In this document: one piece after another, positions 10,033 through 19,404 of the stretch
How the letters are laid out: each line of letters starts with the position of its first letter
Numbering within the stretch: position 1 is the first letter of the stretch
Source: Bacteroidales bacterium
GTDB lineage: Bacteria > Bacteroidota > Bacteroidia > Bacteroidales > UBA7332
NCBI GenBank assembly: GCA_028687995.1
Contig: JAQTZA010000008.1
Location: forward strand, 62,001 to 126,000
Direction: 5' to 3'
Length of the DNA: 64,000 nt
Program-made: the position numbers and the translations under genes
The notes under the pieces: model-generated
Databases searched by the model: none
What the model was told of the DNA's origin: nothing
What the model saw: the letters and a program-made list of their open reading frames with translations, nothing else

Positions 10033-10452
10033 ATGGGTAGAATTATTTCAATAGATTACGGAAAGAAAAGAACGGGCTTGGCAACTACAGATGTTTTAAA
10101 ACTGATAGCCAACGGATTATGCACTGTAAAAAGCAGCGACACAATCTCTTTCCTTAAAACCTACATCGAAAAAGAACCAGTTGAATTGTTCGTTGTCGGG
10201 TTACCTAAACAGATGAATAACGAGCCTTCAGAGAGTATGAAATACATCACCCCTTTTGTCAATTTATTAAAAAAAAGTTTTCCTTCAATACCAGTAGAGA
10301 TGGTGGATGAACGATTCACTTCGGCATTGGCACATCAAGCGATGATTGATGGCGGTCTCAAAAAAAAAGAAAGACAAAACAAAGCATTGGTCGATGAAAT
10401 CAGCGCTGTAATCATTTTACAGAGCTATATGGAAAGCCGACGCTTCAAATAA
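10033..10452 (+). CDS. ruvX: Holliday junction resolvase-like protein RuvX/YqgF
   Basis: RNase H-fold nuclease implicated in 16S rRNA 5'-end maturation and in recombination. From ATG at 10033 it has 139 residues, matching the family. It starts [16 protein letters not shown] (first catalytic Asp in IDYG) and carries VGLPKQMN and [10 protein letters not shown], the other conserved blocks. The open frame reaches back to 9904, but that region holds the upstream terminator and the promoter, so the internal ATG is chosen. It is 29 bases upstream of def, probably co-transcribed. Confidence 0.92.
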   Translation: MGRIISIDYGKKRTGLATTDVLKLIANGLCTVKSSDTISFLKTYIEKEPVELFVVGLPKQMNNEPSESMKYITPFVNLLKKSFPSIPVEMVDERFTSALAHQAMIDGGLKKKERQNKALVDEISAVIILQSYMESRRFK

Positions 10453-10481
10453 ACCGATTCGCAAACGTAATTTATATCAAA

Positions 10482-11039
10482 TTGAAACTTCCTGTTTATC
10501 TATATGGCCAACCTGTTTTACGCAAAATAGCCGAAAACATTTCACCTGAATATCCAGATTTCGACAAATTGCTCACCAATATGTGGGAAACCATGTATTA
10601 CGCCGATGGTGTAGGTCTTGCAGCACCGCAGGTAGGATTGAGTATTCGATTGTTTGTAATTGACCTTACCGCTTTCAGCAAAAAATTTCCTGAATATAAA
10701 GATCGTCGATATACGATGATTAATGCACAAATCATAGAGCGAATGGGTGATGATGAATCATTGGAAGAGGGCTGTTTAAGCCTTCCACACATTCATGAAA
10801 ATGTTATTCGCAAAAATAAAATTAGAATCAAATACATGGATGAAAAATTCGTGGATCACGAAGAGGAATTTGACGGTTACGCTGCTCGTGTTATTCAGCA
10901 CGAATATGACCACATAGAGGGGAAAATGTTTATCGATCATATTTCACTGATTCGTAAACAGCTCATCAAAGGAAAATTAAATGCTATTCTTTCAGGCAAA
11001 GTAAGTACCGACTATCGGATTGCTCCGCTCAAAAAATGA
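10482..11039 (+). CDS. def: Peptide deformylase, TTG start
   Basis: Removes the N-formyl group from nascent proteins. All three active-site motifs are present: [17 protein letters not shown] and QHEYDHIEG (HEXXH, metal ligands). Length is 185 residues. The start is TTG at 10482: the encoded N-terminus ([14 protein letters not shown]) is the conserved beginning of the family, and no in-frame ATG occurs just upstream or before the conserved block. It lies in a tight row ruvX-def-carboxyltransferase, with 26 bases to the next gene. Confidence 0.95.
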   Translation: MKLPVYLYGQPVLRKIAENISPEYPDFDKLLTNMWETMYYADGVGLAAPQVGLSIRLFVIDLTAFSKKFPEYKDRRYTMINAQIIERMGDDESLEEGCLSLPHIHENVIRKNKIRIKYMDEKFVDHEEEFDGYAARVIQHEYDHIEGKMFIDHISLIRKQLIKGKLNAILSGKVSTDYRIAPLKK

Positions 11040-11065
11040 CTTCAATTTTTGTAAATATATAAATT

Positions 11066-12613
11066 ATGACAAGTTTAAAGAAGAACATCCAAACTCTTCG
11101 CGAGAAGAAAGCCAAAATTGAGATGGGTGGTGGCGAAGCTGCTATTGCAAAACAAGAGGCTAAAGGAAAAATGACTGCTCGTCAGCGTATTTTAGCGTTG
11201 ATGGACAAGAATTCATTCAAAGAGTACGATCTTTTTGTGAAACACGAAGTTCGCGATTTTGGAATGGACAAAAAAGAGTTGGCGGGAGACGGAGTTATCA
11301 CCGGTACAGGTACAATCTACGGTGCTCCAATTTGTATTTATGCTCAGGACTTTACCGTTGAAGGGGGTTCTTTGGGTTTAAAACATGCTCGCAAGATTAC
11401 CAAAATTATGGATCATGCCCTAAAGATGAAAATACCCATTATCGGTATCAATGATTCGGGTGGTGCTCGTATCCAAGAAGGTGTGGGTGCATTGGCTGGT
11501 TATGGCGAAATCTTCTACCGTAACACGATTGCATCTGGGGTAATTCCTCAACTTTCAGTTATTTTAGGTCCTTGTGCAGGTGGTGCAGTTTATTCGCCAG
11601 CATTGACAGACTTTGTGTTTGTTGTAGATGGTATTTCAAACATGTTTATTACAGGTCCAAGTGTTATCAAGACTGTAATTGGCGAAGAGATTTCAATGGA
11701 AGATTTGGGCGGCGCTCGTGTGCATGCAGAAATTACAGGTAATGCACACTTTTTTGCTAGAAGTGAACAAGAGTGCTTCGATCAAATCAAAAAACTGATA
11801 ACGTTTATTCCTTGGAATAATTCGACAAAGGCAACATCAGTAAAACCACAAAAACCAACCATCAAAAAAAGCATCGAAGATATTATTCCTTCGAATCCAA
11901 AACAACCTTACGATGTGCGTGATGTCTTGAGATCAATTATCGACAACTCAGACTTTTTTGAAATCCAAGAGCTTTTTGCTGCTAATATCGTCATCGGTTT
12001 TGGCCGTATGAATGGCGAAACTGTAGGTTTTGTAGCTAATCAGCCCATGGTGTTAGCTGGTGTATTAGATTGCGATAGTTCTGACAAAGCAGCTCGCTTT
12101 ATTCGTTATTGCGATGCATTTAATATTCCGATTGTCACACTCGAAGATATGCCAGGCTATTTGCCAGGGGTAGATCAGGAGCATGCGGGTGTTATTCGTC
12201 ACGGTGCAAAAGTATTGTATGCTTATTCTGAAGCGACAGTGCCAAAGATTACCGTTATTCTGCGTAAAGCCTACGGTGGTGGCTACATTGCGATGAACTC
12301 TCGTCACCTTGGAGCAGATTTTGTATTTGCCTTACCAAGTGCCGAAATTGCCGTAATGGGACCTGAAGGTGCTGCCAATATTATTTTCCGCAAGGAAATT
12401 ATGGAAGCTGAGAATCCAGATGAAATGCGTCAACTTAAAGTTCAAGAATATATTGATAAATTCGCAAATCCTTATGTAGCAGCTGCTAATGGATTTATCG
12501 ATGCGGTTATTGAGCCTAAAGAAACACGTGATTTGTTACTTCATACGCTGGAGATGTCTCGTACGAAAGACGAAATTCGTCCCATCAAAAAACATGGAAT
12601 TCCACCATTCTGA
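11066..12613 (+). CDS. Acyl-CoA carboxylase beta / methylmalonyl-CoA decarboxylase alpha subunit (carboxyltransferase)
   Basis: Biotin-dependent carboxyltransferase of the crotonase superfamily, 515 residues. Conserved blocks include GVITGTGTIYGAPICIYAQDFTVEGGSLG, the first oxyanion region GGARIQEGVGAL, LGPCAGGAVYSPALTDF, and the C-terminal GYLPGVDQEHAGVIRHGAK and AYGGGYIAMNSRHLGAD. In Bacteroidales such proteins serve either as propionyl/acetyl-CoA carboxylase beta or as MmdA of the sodium-pumping methylmalonyl-CoA decarboxylase that makes propionate. A biotin carrier follows after 66 bases. The membrane beta (OadB) and OadG-like subunits are not adjacent, so the direction of the reaction is undecided. 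Confidence 0.9.
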   Translation: MTSLKKNIQTLREKKAKIEMGGGEAAIAKQEAKGKMTARQRILALMDKNSFKEYDLFVKHEVRDFGMDKKELAGDGVITGTGTIYGAPICIYAQDFTVEGGSLGLKHARKITKIMDHALKMKIPIIGINDSGGARIQEGVGALAGYGEIFYRNTIASGVIPQLSVILGPCAGGAVYSPALTDFVFVVDGISNMFITGPSVIKTVIGEEISMEDLGGARVHAEITGNAHFFARSEQECFDQIKKLITFIPWNNSTKATSVKPQKPTIKKSIEDIIPSNPKQPYDVRDVLRSIIDNSDFFEIQELFAANIVIGFGRMNGETVGFVANQPMVLAGVLDCDSSDKAARFIRYCDAFNIPIVTLEDMPGYLPGVDQEHAGVIRHGAKVLYAYSEATVPKITVILRKAYGGGYIAMNSRHLGADFVFALPSAEIAVMGPEGAANIIFRKEIMEAENPDEMRQLKVQEYIDKFANPYVAAANGFIDAVIEPKETRDLLLHTLEMSRTKDEIRPIKKHGIPPF

Positions 12614-12679
12614 TTTCAAATCATTGATTGAATAACAGAAATTTAAAATCAGTTATCTTAATTATTTAAAATCAACAGA

Positions 12680-13006
12680 ATGGAACAAGAAAATAAAGAA
12701 CTAGAATTAGTTGACTTTGCAGTTACTGCTCGTAAATATAAAACGACGCTAACGCGCAAATTCATTAATAGACCTATTTGGGAAAAAGTTCCCGAAGGCG
12801 AGATTCGCGCCTTTTTACCTGGCACAATTTTGAGTGTCGATGTAAAAGTAGGTCAATCTGTAAAAAAAGGACAAATTGTTTTGATTCACGAAGCAATGAA
12901 GATGCAAAACAAAGTAGCTGCGCCAATCTCTGGGAAAGTGGTAGATGTTTTGGTCAAAGCTGGCGATAAAGTGTCGAAAAACAATGCGTTGATTATTATC
13001 GAATAG
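12680..13006 (+). CDS. Biotin carboxyl carrier protein (biotinyl/lipoyl domain)
   Basis: A 108-residue biotin carrier. The biotinylated lysine lies in HEAMKMQNK (EAMKM motif), in a C-terminal ~70-residue barrel with the two symmetric glycines (FLPGTILSV and APISGKVVDV). The N-terminal ~35 residues resemble the short leaders of MmdC/AccB-type carriers. It probably accepts CO2 for the carboxyltransferase encoded just upstream. A terminator follows. Confidence 0.9.
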   Translation: MEQENKELELVDFAVTARKYKTTLTRKFINRPIWEKVPEGEIRAFLPGTILSVDVKVGQSVKKGQIVLIHEAMKMQNKVAAPISGKVVDVLVKAGDKVSKNNALIIIE

Positions 13007-13029
13007 TCTATTAGGTCACCACAAATGAG

Positions 13030-13075
13030 ATGCTCTGTTTTTAAGTGAATAACTTAAATTCAGGGCATTTTTATT
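13030..13075. terminator. Terminator between the biotin carrier and the convergent wzi-like gene
   Basis: Hairpin ATGCTCTG (13030-13037) with CAGGGCAT (13061-13068), extended by TTTAAGT/ACTTAAA inside, followed by T-rich sequence on the plus strand and preceded by A/T on the other side. Confidence 0.65.
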
Positions 13076-13086
13076 AAAAAAAATTA

Positions 13087-14544
13087 TTATCGAGATAATA
13101 AAACTCCTTCTTTTGATATCTTAAAGGAGAAACCATTATTGTTTCCATATAAATCGCCCCTATCTATTCCTGTTGATAGAAAAAAATGCCAACCTTTAAA
13201 ATTCTGTGGTGAATATTTAAGCTCAAACATAGACATATTATCAGTAGAGATACGACGAAATGGTATTTCAAAAGTACCCCAACCTAAGCTATATGTGGCC
13301 AAAGCTTTCAAATCTAAACTATTACTGAATTTGTAAGTAATACCAGCATGGATAGCTTTTACACGATTATTAAAAATCCCAACTATCCCATTCTTTCCAT
13401 AAATTGGAGATGAAATTAAAGGATTACCTGCCATCATACCCCAATGCGACCAAGCTTCATTATATACACTATTAAAATAACCATCTGAACCAGTAGCACT
13501 ATATTCGGTTAGCTTCGTATTTGGTGTATCGTGAATCGCCCAATGTATAGGACCACTTTGATCTGTACTTTGAAAATATTCTAAAACAGCAGCTCGGACG
13601 CCACTATTTTTCAACTCTTTATTTTTATACTCCAATCCCCAAAGACCATCCAACCTATTTTGTTTTATTAATCCTGAAAAATCGTCAAAAAAATTCTCGA
13701 TATACGCATTGAGTTCAAATGCCTTTGGGTGATAACTTCCCATAATATGCCAACTTCCTCGACTGCTTCCAAAAACGTACACCTGATCTATAATTCCACT
13801 CTTACTATCCCCTTGTGTAGGAAATAAGACCATAAAATATTGCTTCAAATCTTTTCTATCACCACCAAATTGTGCATAAGTTTCAAAACCACCATAAGCC
13901 GACCATTTTTCATTTTTAAAATCATATTTGAGAATACCTTTTTTTGCATGATAAAGTACATTATCAGTGGATTTACCCATCACTTGTTTTATATATGCTT
14001 CATCCGTGAACCAACCATAAGACATCTCCATTTTCAATTTGAGTCTTCGATGAAAAATTTTTGAAGATGATAAATATCCATCTGTCTCAATTTTGAACTG
14101 TGGTATTGGACGTGCATTCCCAGACCAAGAGAAGCCACCACTACTAAGCTCTTGATTTTTAAGAATTCCAAAAGACTCTTTACTTCCGACAGATAAAATT
14201 GCCTTTTTGTAGCGAATATCAAAATAGAGCTGTTGAAACAATGGATTAGTCTGATATCCAGTTGACTTCATAACGTCAACACCGAAACGATATTCCCATT
14301 TACGGGTAGAATCTGAAAACTCTTTGCTTAAAGATGCCCGAAGATATCCACTACTGAGTTCATTAGTAGCCAAACCTTGTTGGTTGTTATTGAACCAAAA
14401 AGGTGAGTTTGTACCATTGCCTACACGACCAATACTCTCAATTTTATAATCTATTTGTGCACTTGCATCAGAAAAAATTGTGACAACAAAAAGAATAATT
14501 AAATAAATATATCGAAAATGTGATACTGATCCTAAATAATTCAT
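13087..14544 (-). CDS. Wzi-family capsule assembly outer-membrane beta-barrel protein
   Basis: Outer-membrane protein of the Wzi (capsule assembly) family. Counting from ATG at 14544 it has 485 residues and begins with a signal peptide (YIYLIILFVVTIFSDASAQ). The frame is open to 14619, but that would overlap the upstream lipoprotein gene by 35 bases; ATG at 14580 is a possible alternative. The body alternates short aromatic-rich strands and turns, ending in a long strand (FSFKISKEGVLLSR). E. coli Wzi anchors group 1 capsule to the cell surface. It is divergent from the Wza/Wzc-like pair, which supports a role in exopolysaccharide display. Confidence 0.8.
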   Translation of the reverse strand: MNYLGSVSHFRYIYLIILFVVTIFSDASAQIDYKIESIGRVGNGTNSPFWFNNNQQGLATNELSSGYLRASLSKEFSDSTRKWEYRFGVDVMKSTGYQTNPLFQQLYFDIRYKKAILSVGSKESFGILKNQELSSGGFSWSGNARPIPQFKIETDGYLSSSKIFHRRLKLKMEMSYGWFTDEAYIKQVMGKSTDNVLYHAKKGILKYDFKNEKWSAYGGFETYAQFGGDRKDLKQYFMVLFPTQGDSKSGIIDQVYVFGSSRGSWHIMGSYHPKAFELNAYIENFFDDFSGLIKQNRLDGLWGLEYKNKELKNSGVRAAVLEYFQSTDQSGPIHWAIHDTPNTKLTEYSATGSDGYFNSVYNEAWSHWGMMAGNPLISSPIYGKNGIVGIFNNRVKAIHAGITYKFSNSLDLKALATYSLGWGTFEIPFRRISTDNMSMFELKYSPQNFKGWHFFLSTGIDRGDLYGNNNGFSFKISKEGVLLSR

Positions 14545-14584
14545 TGATTCAATTTTGAAAATAGAGTTTGCAAAAAACATGTTA

Positions 14585-15016
14585 CTAGAATTTACTAAAG
14601 ATATATTCAGACTTAGCATCTTTTAAAACCAACCGAGAGTTTGTTATCTGCACAATTTTAAAGGTTCGTTCTGAGGTTTTCCATCCCAACGATGGAACCT
14701 TCAATACACTTTTTATAAACGTAGAATCTACAAAACGCATTAACAAAGAATCGTCGTTTTGATAAAACACGCCAACATAAGCTGGCACATATTTTAAATC
14801 AATAAAGTTATCTTTCGAAATAGCTTGGGTTGCAGCTTGAATCTGAAATATGTGATTATCAAAATTATAGTATACCGAATCAACTGGATGTGAACCAACA
14901 GAGTTAAGTTCTGATTTCATCTGCCATTTGCCTCTTAATCGGGTATCATAATCTTTCGAACATGACGTGGAAACTAGTAAAAGAAAAAAAAATGATAAAT
15001 TTATGACTGATTTCAT
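14585..15016 (-). CDS. Small lipoprotein, lipocalin-like, co-transcribed with the wzi-like gene
   Basis: A 143-residue predicted lipoprotein: signal peptide with lipobox LVSTSC, mature part beginning CSKDYDTRLRGKWQM. The GKWQM...DSVYYNFDNHIFQIQ pattern and later strands recall small lipocalin-like lipoproteins of Bacteroidota. It ends 40 bases before the wzi-like start on the same strand, so the two are probably one operon. Function unknown; a periplasmic or outer-membrane accessory role in surface polysaccharide is inferred from position only. Confidence 0.72.
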   Translation of the reverse strand: MKSVINLSFFFLLLVSTSCSKDYDTRLRGKWQMKSELNSVGSHPVDSVYYNFDNHIFQIQAATQAISKDNFIDLKYVPAYVGVFYQNDDSLLMRFVDSTFIKSVLKVPSLGWKTSERTFKIVQITNSRLVLKDAKSEYIFSKF

Positions 15017-15247
15017 CTTTATTTGTAAAATTTAGAGCTAATAATAAAATACATACTCTCAAAATAAATAAATTTCCACAATATTAGGAAAATTATAACA
15101 CACATCCAACTTGAAATAGGCAAATCAATATTATAATTCATTTTGATTAAATACTTGTTAAAAAAAATCATAACGATATAATTTACTCAAATTAGTTATT
15201 AATGTTGGTGTTTAAAGGTCATGAATACTACTATAAATAGCTAATAA

Positions 15248-15278
15248 TTTGGGTCAGTTTATATTTTTATTATCTTTG
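15248..15278 (+). promoter_or_regulatory. Consensus Bacteroidota promoter of the polysaccharide export operon
   Basis: TTTG (15248-15251), 19-base spacer, TATCTTTG (15271-15278): a full match to the Bacteroidota housekeeping promoter. The predicted leader to the first gene (15418) is about 130 bases. The rest of the 400-base intergenic region (15017-15417) is AT-rich with no gene visible. Confidence 0.75.
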
Positions 15279-15417
15279 CAAATGTAATATTGACAAATGT
15301 TTTTAAATTAAAGAATAACAAACATTAAAAGCTGTTACTCAACTTTTCAATGCACATTCATCTATTAAGCACATAAAATTCAAAATCCTTAAAGTAAGGT
15401 TAACAATCCCAATAATT

Positions 15418-16224
15418 ATGAAACGAATATTATTCATCCTTTCCATAGCTTTTCTATCATTATCATCATGTAAAAGCTACAAGAAGATTGTCTATTTTCA
15501 AGAAGCAGGTCAAAGTATTAGTCAAGCAGAATCGCAACAGGACATTCTACCAGAGCCAATAATCAAAAATGGTGATTTATTACTTATTACGGTTAATACC
15601 GAATCCCCTGATGCTGCCCTTCCTTTTAATCCTACTTTAATTCCAGACATTACAGAATTAAAAGGGTCGTCAGTAAAAACAACAACGATGGCTACTCCTC
15701 AAACCTATTTGGTAGATGGAAATGGCGAAATTCCATTTCCGATAATTGGCAAACTAAAAGTTGGGGGTCTTACACGTAGCCAGTTGGAATTATTTGTGAA
15801 AGAGCAAATATACCCTCGTTTTCTTAAGGAAAGTCCTATGGTCGTAGCAAAAATAATCAACTTTAATGTCTCAATAATGGGTGAAGTGGCACGACCTGGT
15901 TCTATTCAAGTTAATAATGAACGAATAACAATAACCAGTGCTATTGCACAAGCAGGTGATTTAACCATTTATGGTAGACGTGATAATATACTTCTTATTC
16001 GTGAAGATCAAAAAGGAAAAAGAACAGGCTATAGGATTGATTTGACAGATAAAAACCTCATAAACTCTCCATTTTATTTTCTGCAACAAAATGATGTACT
16101 TTATATTGAACCGAACAAGACAAAATCTCGTACGTCTGTAATTGGATCTGCAGAAACATTATCCTTTACCATTGTAGGTACATTGATATCAATCATTTCT
16201 CTTATCGCTACGTTGACTCGATAA
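15418..16224 (+). CDS. Polysaccharide export outer-membrane lipoprotein (Wza/SLBB family)
   Basis: Outer-membrane channel lipoprotein for exopolysaccharide export. The 268 residues start with a lipoprotein signal (LSIAFLSLSSCKSYKK). Next is the Poly_export domain (IKNGDLLLITVNTE...YLVDGNGEIPFPIIGKLKVGG), then an SLBB-like domain (VSIMGEVARPGSIQV...ITSAIAQAGDLTIYG). A hydrophobic C-terminal segment follows, the position where Wza-type proteins span the outer membrane. It lies 61 bases upstream of the Wzc-like gene, its expected partner. Confidence 0.9.
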   Translation: MKRILFILSIAFLSLSSCKSYKKIVYFQEAGQSISQAESQQDILPEPIIKNGDLLLITVNTESPDAALPFNPTLIPDITELKGSSVKTTTMATPQTYLVDGNGEIPFPIIGKLKVGGLTRSQLELFVKEQIYPRFLKESPMVVAKIINFNVSIMGEVARPGSIQVNNERITITSAIAQAGDLTIYGRRDNILLIREDQKGKRTGYRIDLTDKNLINSPFYFLQQNDVLYIEPNKTKSRTSVIGSAETLSFTIVGTLISIISLIATLTR

Positions 16225-16285
16225 ATTTAGAATAACAAAAATCAAATGTAGTTTCTATAACTATATTTATTGAAAACATTAGAAT

Positions 16286-18688
16286 ATGGAACAAAATACG
16301 AATACAAATAATCCAATGAATTCTCAAGATGAATACATTGATTTGGGCGAAATCTTTTTCAAATATTTCTATTATCGAAAATGGTTTTTAATTTCAATCC
16401 TTTCATTTTTGTTTATTGGATATATTTATCTAGAGACTTTGGAGGATAATTTTAAATCAAAAGCATCTATTCTCATTATTAATCAAAGCAATAGTGGTTC
16501 AATGAGTGCTTTAAATCAATTGGATCAAATTGGATTTTCAACACAATCCCTATCCAATTCAGTTCAAAATGAAGTTGAAATCATACAATCTCAACCCATT
16601 GCAATACAGGTGGTTAATTCTTTAAATCTGTATACGACCTATTATAAAAAAGAATTTTTGGAAAAGAAGATTGAGTTATACAATGAATCTCCAATCGAAG
16701 TAAAATTATCAACTGCTGACTTAAATAATATGAAAAGTGATATTAAATTATCACTTACACCTACAAATAATAAAACTTACTTAATAAAAGGAAAATTTAA
16801 GAAGCAAGAATTTGAAAAAATCATACAAAATTTCCCTGCTATTGTTCAAACACCAGTAGGAAATATTTTATTTTTCTTAAAACCCGGAAAAAAAGTATTA
16901 GATGAAGCTCTTTATGTTGAGATATCGAATCCAGTAAATTGTGCTAACAAACTTTTAAAAACAATAAATGCTGAATTGGGTGATAATAGTGATGCGATAA
17001 ACTTAACTACTACAGCAAACAACAAACAAAAAGTTAAGGATATCCTAAACACACTTATAGCAGCATACAACCAAGATGCCCTGACCCAAATAAATTTATC
17101 AGCTTATAATACTGCTAATTTTATTACAGGGAGACTAAAGTTGTTGACTGGTGAACTAAGTGATGTGGAACGAAAAGTTGAAAATTACAAGCAAACTAAT
17201 AAATTAACTGATATATCCTCTGAAGCACAATTGTATTTGACAAATAACAATACATATGAGCAAAAAAGAATGGAAGTTGAAACTCAACTAAATTTAATTA
17301 ACTATGTTGAAGATTTCACAGCAAATCCCATCAATAAATATGCACTTATTCCAAATTTAGGATTTTCAGATGAAGGCTTATTAAGTATTATTCAGGATTA
17401 TAACAAATTAATTCTTGAACGAGAGTTATCAGCTAAAAGTTCGTCTGATGAAAACCCTAGATTGAAAGATTTATCAATTAAATTGTTGATTGCTAAAAAA
17501 GGGATTATCAATAGTATCAAAAACAGTAAGAAGGGATTACTGATTGCTCAGCATGATTTGAAAATGCAAGATGCACTTATGATTTCTCGTATCAAAGAAG
17601 TACCACGTCAAGAGAGAGAATTCATTGAAATTAAAAGACAGCAGCAAATTAAAGAAAGTCTATATATTTTCTTGCTACAAAAACGTGAGGAAGCAGAACT
17701 AACGATGGCCATAACTGCGCCAAAATCAAGAATTCTAAAACCTTCGTCTGAAATAGACCAAATTGCCCCAAAGAAATCTTCTATATTGTTGATTTTCTTT
17801 TTATTAGGTCTTATTTTGCCTATTTTGATTCTTTATATTCGAGATCGCTTTACAACTACACTGAAAGGAACTGCTGAAGTAGAGAAACTAACTACAGTAC
17901 CTGTGATTTCAGAATTAGGACACAATGATACCCCTGACATAAAACTTAATCACCTATCTCATAACAGTACTAGTGCTGAATTATTTAGGCTTTTGCGAAC
18001 CAAAGTTCAACTGGCACTAGACTATCCCAAAGAGAAAGTAATTCTTATTACTTCGTCTGTACCAGGTGAAGGAAAAACATTTGTGTCTATTAATCTTTCC
18101 ATCAGTTTATCTCTTACTGAAAAGAAAGTTCTTTTAATAGGATTGGATCTTAGAAAACCAAGAATTGCTGAGATATTCAATTTCAAAGCGCCGAATGGTC
18201 TCACAGCTTATCTTTCTGGAATGGAAAATAACTATTCCTCTTTAATTACTACTTCATCGGAATATCCATACCTTGATTTACTGCCTGCAGGCGCTATACC
18301 TCCAAATCCGAGTGAATTGATTCAGCGAAAAAGATTAGATGACTTAATTGAAGATGCAAAAACTAAATACGATTACATTATTCTGGATACTGCTCCTGTT
18401 GGTGCAGTAGCTGATTCACTGCCTCTAAACAGGCTTACATCTTTAAATATTTATGTTTTCCGTGCAAACTATTCTCACAATCAAAATATTCATCTTTTAA
18501 ATCGGATTCAACACGAGAAATCGCTTACTCCGCTTTATCTCTTGATGAACGATGTTAATCAATTTGCAGAAAATTCATATTATGGTACTAAATATCATTT
18601 TGGTGGATATGGGTATGAAGAAGTAAATGAAAAAGTAAAACCTAAAATAAAAATAGTACGTTTGCTGAAACAATTATTTCGAAAGTAG
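16286..18688 (+). CDS. Wzc-like polysaccharide co-polymerase with BY-kinase domain
   Basis: Inner-membrane chain-length regulator fused to a bacterial tyrosine kinase, 800 residues. An N-terminal Wzz domain has a first membrane helix (WFLISILSFLFIGYIYL, about residues 33-50). A long periplasmic coiled-coil follows with the GNVR-type block PRQEREFIEIKRQQQIKE, then the second helix (SSILLIFFLLGLILPILIL). The cytoplasmic kinase has Walker A (SVPGEGKTF), Walker A' (LLIGLDLRKP) and Walker B (YDYIILDTAPVG). A Tyr cluster near the C-terminus (SYYGTKYHFGGYGYEEV) is the expected autophosphorylation site. No glycosyltransferase follows; a terminator closes the two-gene operon. Confidence 0.93.
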   Translation: MEQNTNTNNPMNSQDEYIDLGEIFFKYFYYRKWFLISILSFLFIGYIYLETLEDNFKSKASILIINQSNSGSMSALNQLDQIGFSTQSLSNSVQNEVEIIQSQPIAIQVVNSLNLYTTYYKKEFLEKKIELYNESPIEVKLSTADLNNMKSDIKLSLTPTNNKTYLIKGKFKKQEFEKIIQNFPAIVQTPVGNILFFLKPGKKVLDEALYVEISNPVNCANKLLKTINAELGDNSDAINLTTTANNKQKVKDILNTLIAAYNQDALTQINLSAYNTANFITGRLKLLTGELSDVERKVENYKQTNKLTDISSEAQLYLTNNNTYEQKRMEVETQLNLINYVEDFTANPINKYALIPNLGFSDEGLLSIIQDYNKLILERELSAKSSSDENPRLKDLSIKLLIAKKGIINSIKNSKKGLLIAQHDLKMQDALMISRIKEVPRQEREFIEIKRQQQIKESLYIFLLQKREEAELTMAITAPKSRILKPSSEIDQIAPKKSSILLIFFLLGLILPILILYIRDRFTTTLKGTAEVEKLTTVPVISELGHNDTPDIKLNHLSHNSTSAELFRLLRTKVQLALDYPKEKVILITSSVPGEGKTFVSINLSISLSLTEKKVLLIGLDLRKPRIAEIFNFKAPNGLTAYLSGMENNYSSLITTSSEYPYLDLLPAGAIPPNPSELIQRKRLDDLIEDAKTKYDYIILDTAPVGAVADSLPLNRLTSLNIYVFRANYSHNQNIHLLNRIQHEKSLTPLYLLMNDVNQFAENSYYGTKYHFGGYGYEEVNEKVKPKIKIVRLLKQLFRK

Positions 18689-18713
18689 ATTGTAATTTTT
18701 CATCACAAATAAA

Positions 18714-18752
18714 TTAAAATCCCGATCTATACTTTTAGAATCGGGATTTTAA
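18714..18752 (+). terminator. Terminator of the wza-wzc-like operon
   Basis: Perfect 13-base inverted repeat TTAAAATCCCGAT / ATCGGGATTTTAA around a 13-base loop. Works on either strand in principle. Confidence 0.8.
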
Positions 18753-18861
18753 TTTACGAAAATCATGGCTTTACAATTGCCAGTTTTAGATAATCCCTTG
18801 AATATCTCTTTTTTACAATAAAATTTAGAATAGATAACTAAAAAAATCAAAAACTACATTT

Positions 18862-19260
18862 ATGAAAAAATCAATTCTTATTATCGCAACAATGGCTTTT
18901 GCGGTTTCTGCATCAGCTCAAATCGGAACTGCGCTGGTGAATCAAGCCAAAGAGGCAATCAATATCAAGACAGGTAAAACTCAAGTGAAAGTCGATTCAG
19001 CTGTGAGTAAAACAGGCAAAGTAACCGATCCATTTCTACCAGGTGCGGCAGAAAATGTAAAAGCAAACGTAAAAGCTGCTATTGATAAGAAAACTCAAGC
19101 AGTTGCCGACTACATTGATGGAAAACCGGCTGAACCAGCTCCAGTAGTAACGCCTGAACCAGTATCCGTGGTAAAGGAACCTGCAAAAACAACTAAAACG
19201 AAAACGAAAGCAACAACAACAAAGAAAAAAGCAAAAACAAAAGCAAAAACAAAAAAATGA
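18862..19260 (+). CDS. Secreted Lys/Ala/Thr-rich low-complexity protein
   Basis: A 132-residue protein with a clear cleavable signal peptide (MKKSILIIATMAFAVSASA). The mature part has a helical Ala/Lys region (ALVNQAKEAIN, then VKANVKAAIDKKTQAVADYI), a Pro-rich linker (KPAEPAPVVTPEPVSVV) and a strongly basic tail of Lys/Thr repeats ending in KTKAKTKK. The tail resembles histone-H1-like tails, but the signal peptide points to export. Function not recognised. It is monocistronic, between two terminators. Confidence 0.65.
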   Translation: MKKSILIIATMAFAVSASAQIGTALVNQAKEAINIKTGKTQVKVDSAVSKTGKVTDPFLPGAAENVKANVKAAIDKKTQAVADYIDGKPAEPAPVVTPEPVSVVKEPAKTTKTKTKATTTKKKAKTKAKTKK

Positions 19261-19287
19261 TATTGTTTTATTCTAAAACATTAAACA

Positions 19288-19320
19288 GGGCATTCTCTAT
19301 GGAGAGTGCCTCGTTTTTTT
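19288..19320 (+). terminator. Terminator of the basic secreted protein gene
   Basis: GGCATTCTC (19289-19297) pairs with GAGAGTGCC (19302-19310; one G-U), then TCG and a run of seven or more T. Confidence 0.8.
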
Positions 19321-19376
19321 CTATTTATATATTTCGCCTCTTTTTATGTAGATGCCACCCTTCGAGAAATAATTTC

Positions 19377-19384
19377 TATCTTTG
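19377..19384 (+). promoter_or_regulatory. -7 element (TATCTTTG) of the Yip1-like gene
   Basis: Exact TAnnTTTG match 20 bases before the ATG at 19405. Confidence 0.5.
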
Positions 19385-19404
19385 TACATCAAAAATTAAG
19401 TGGT

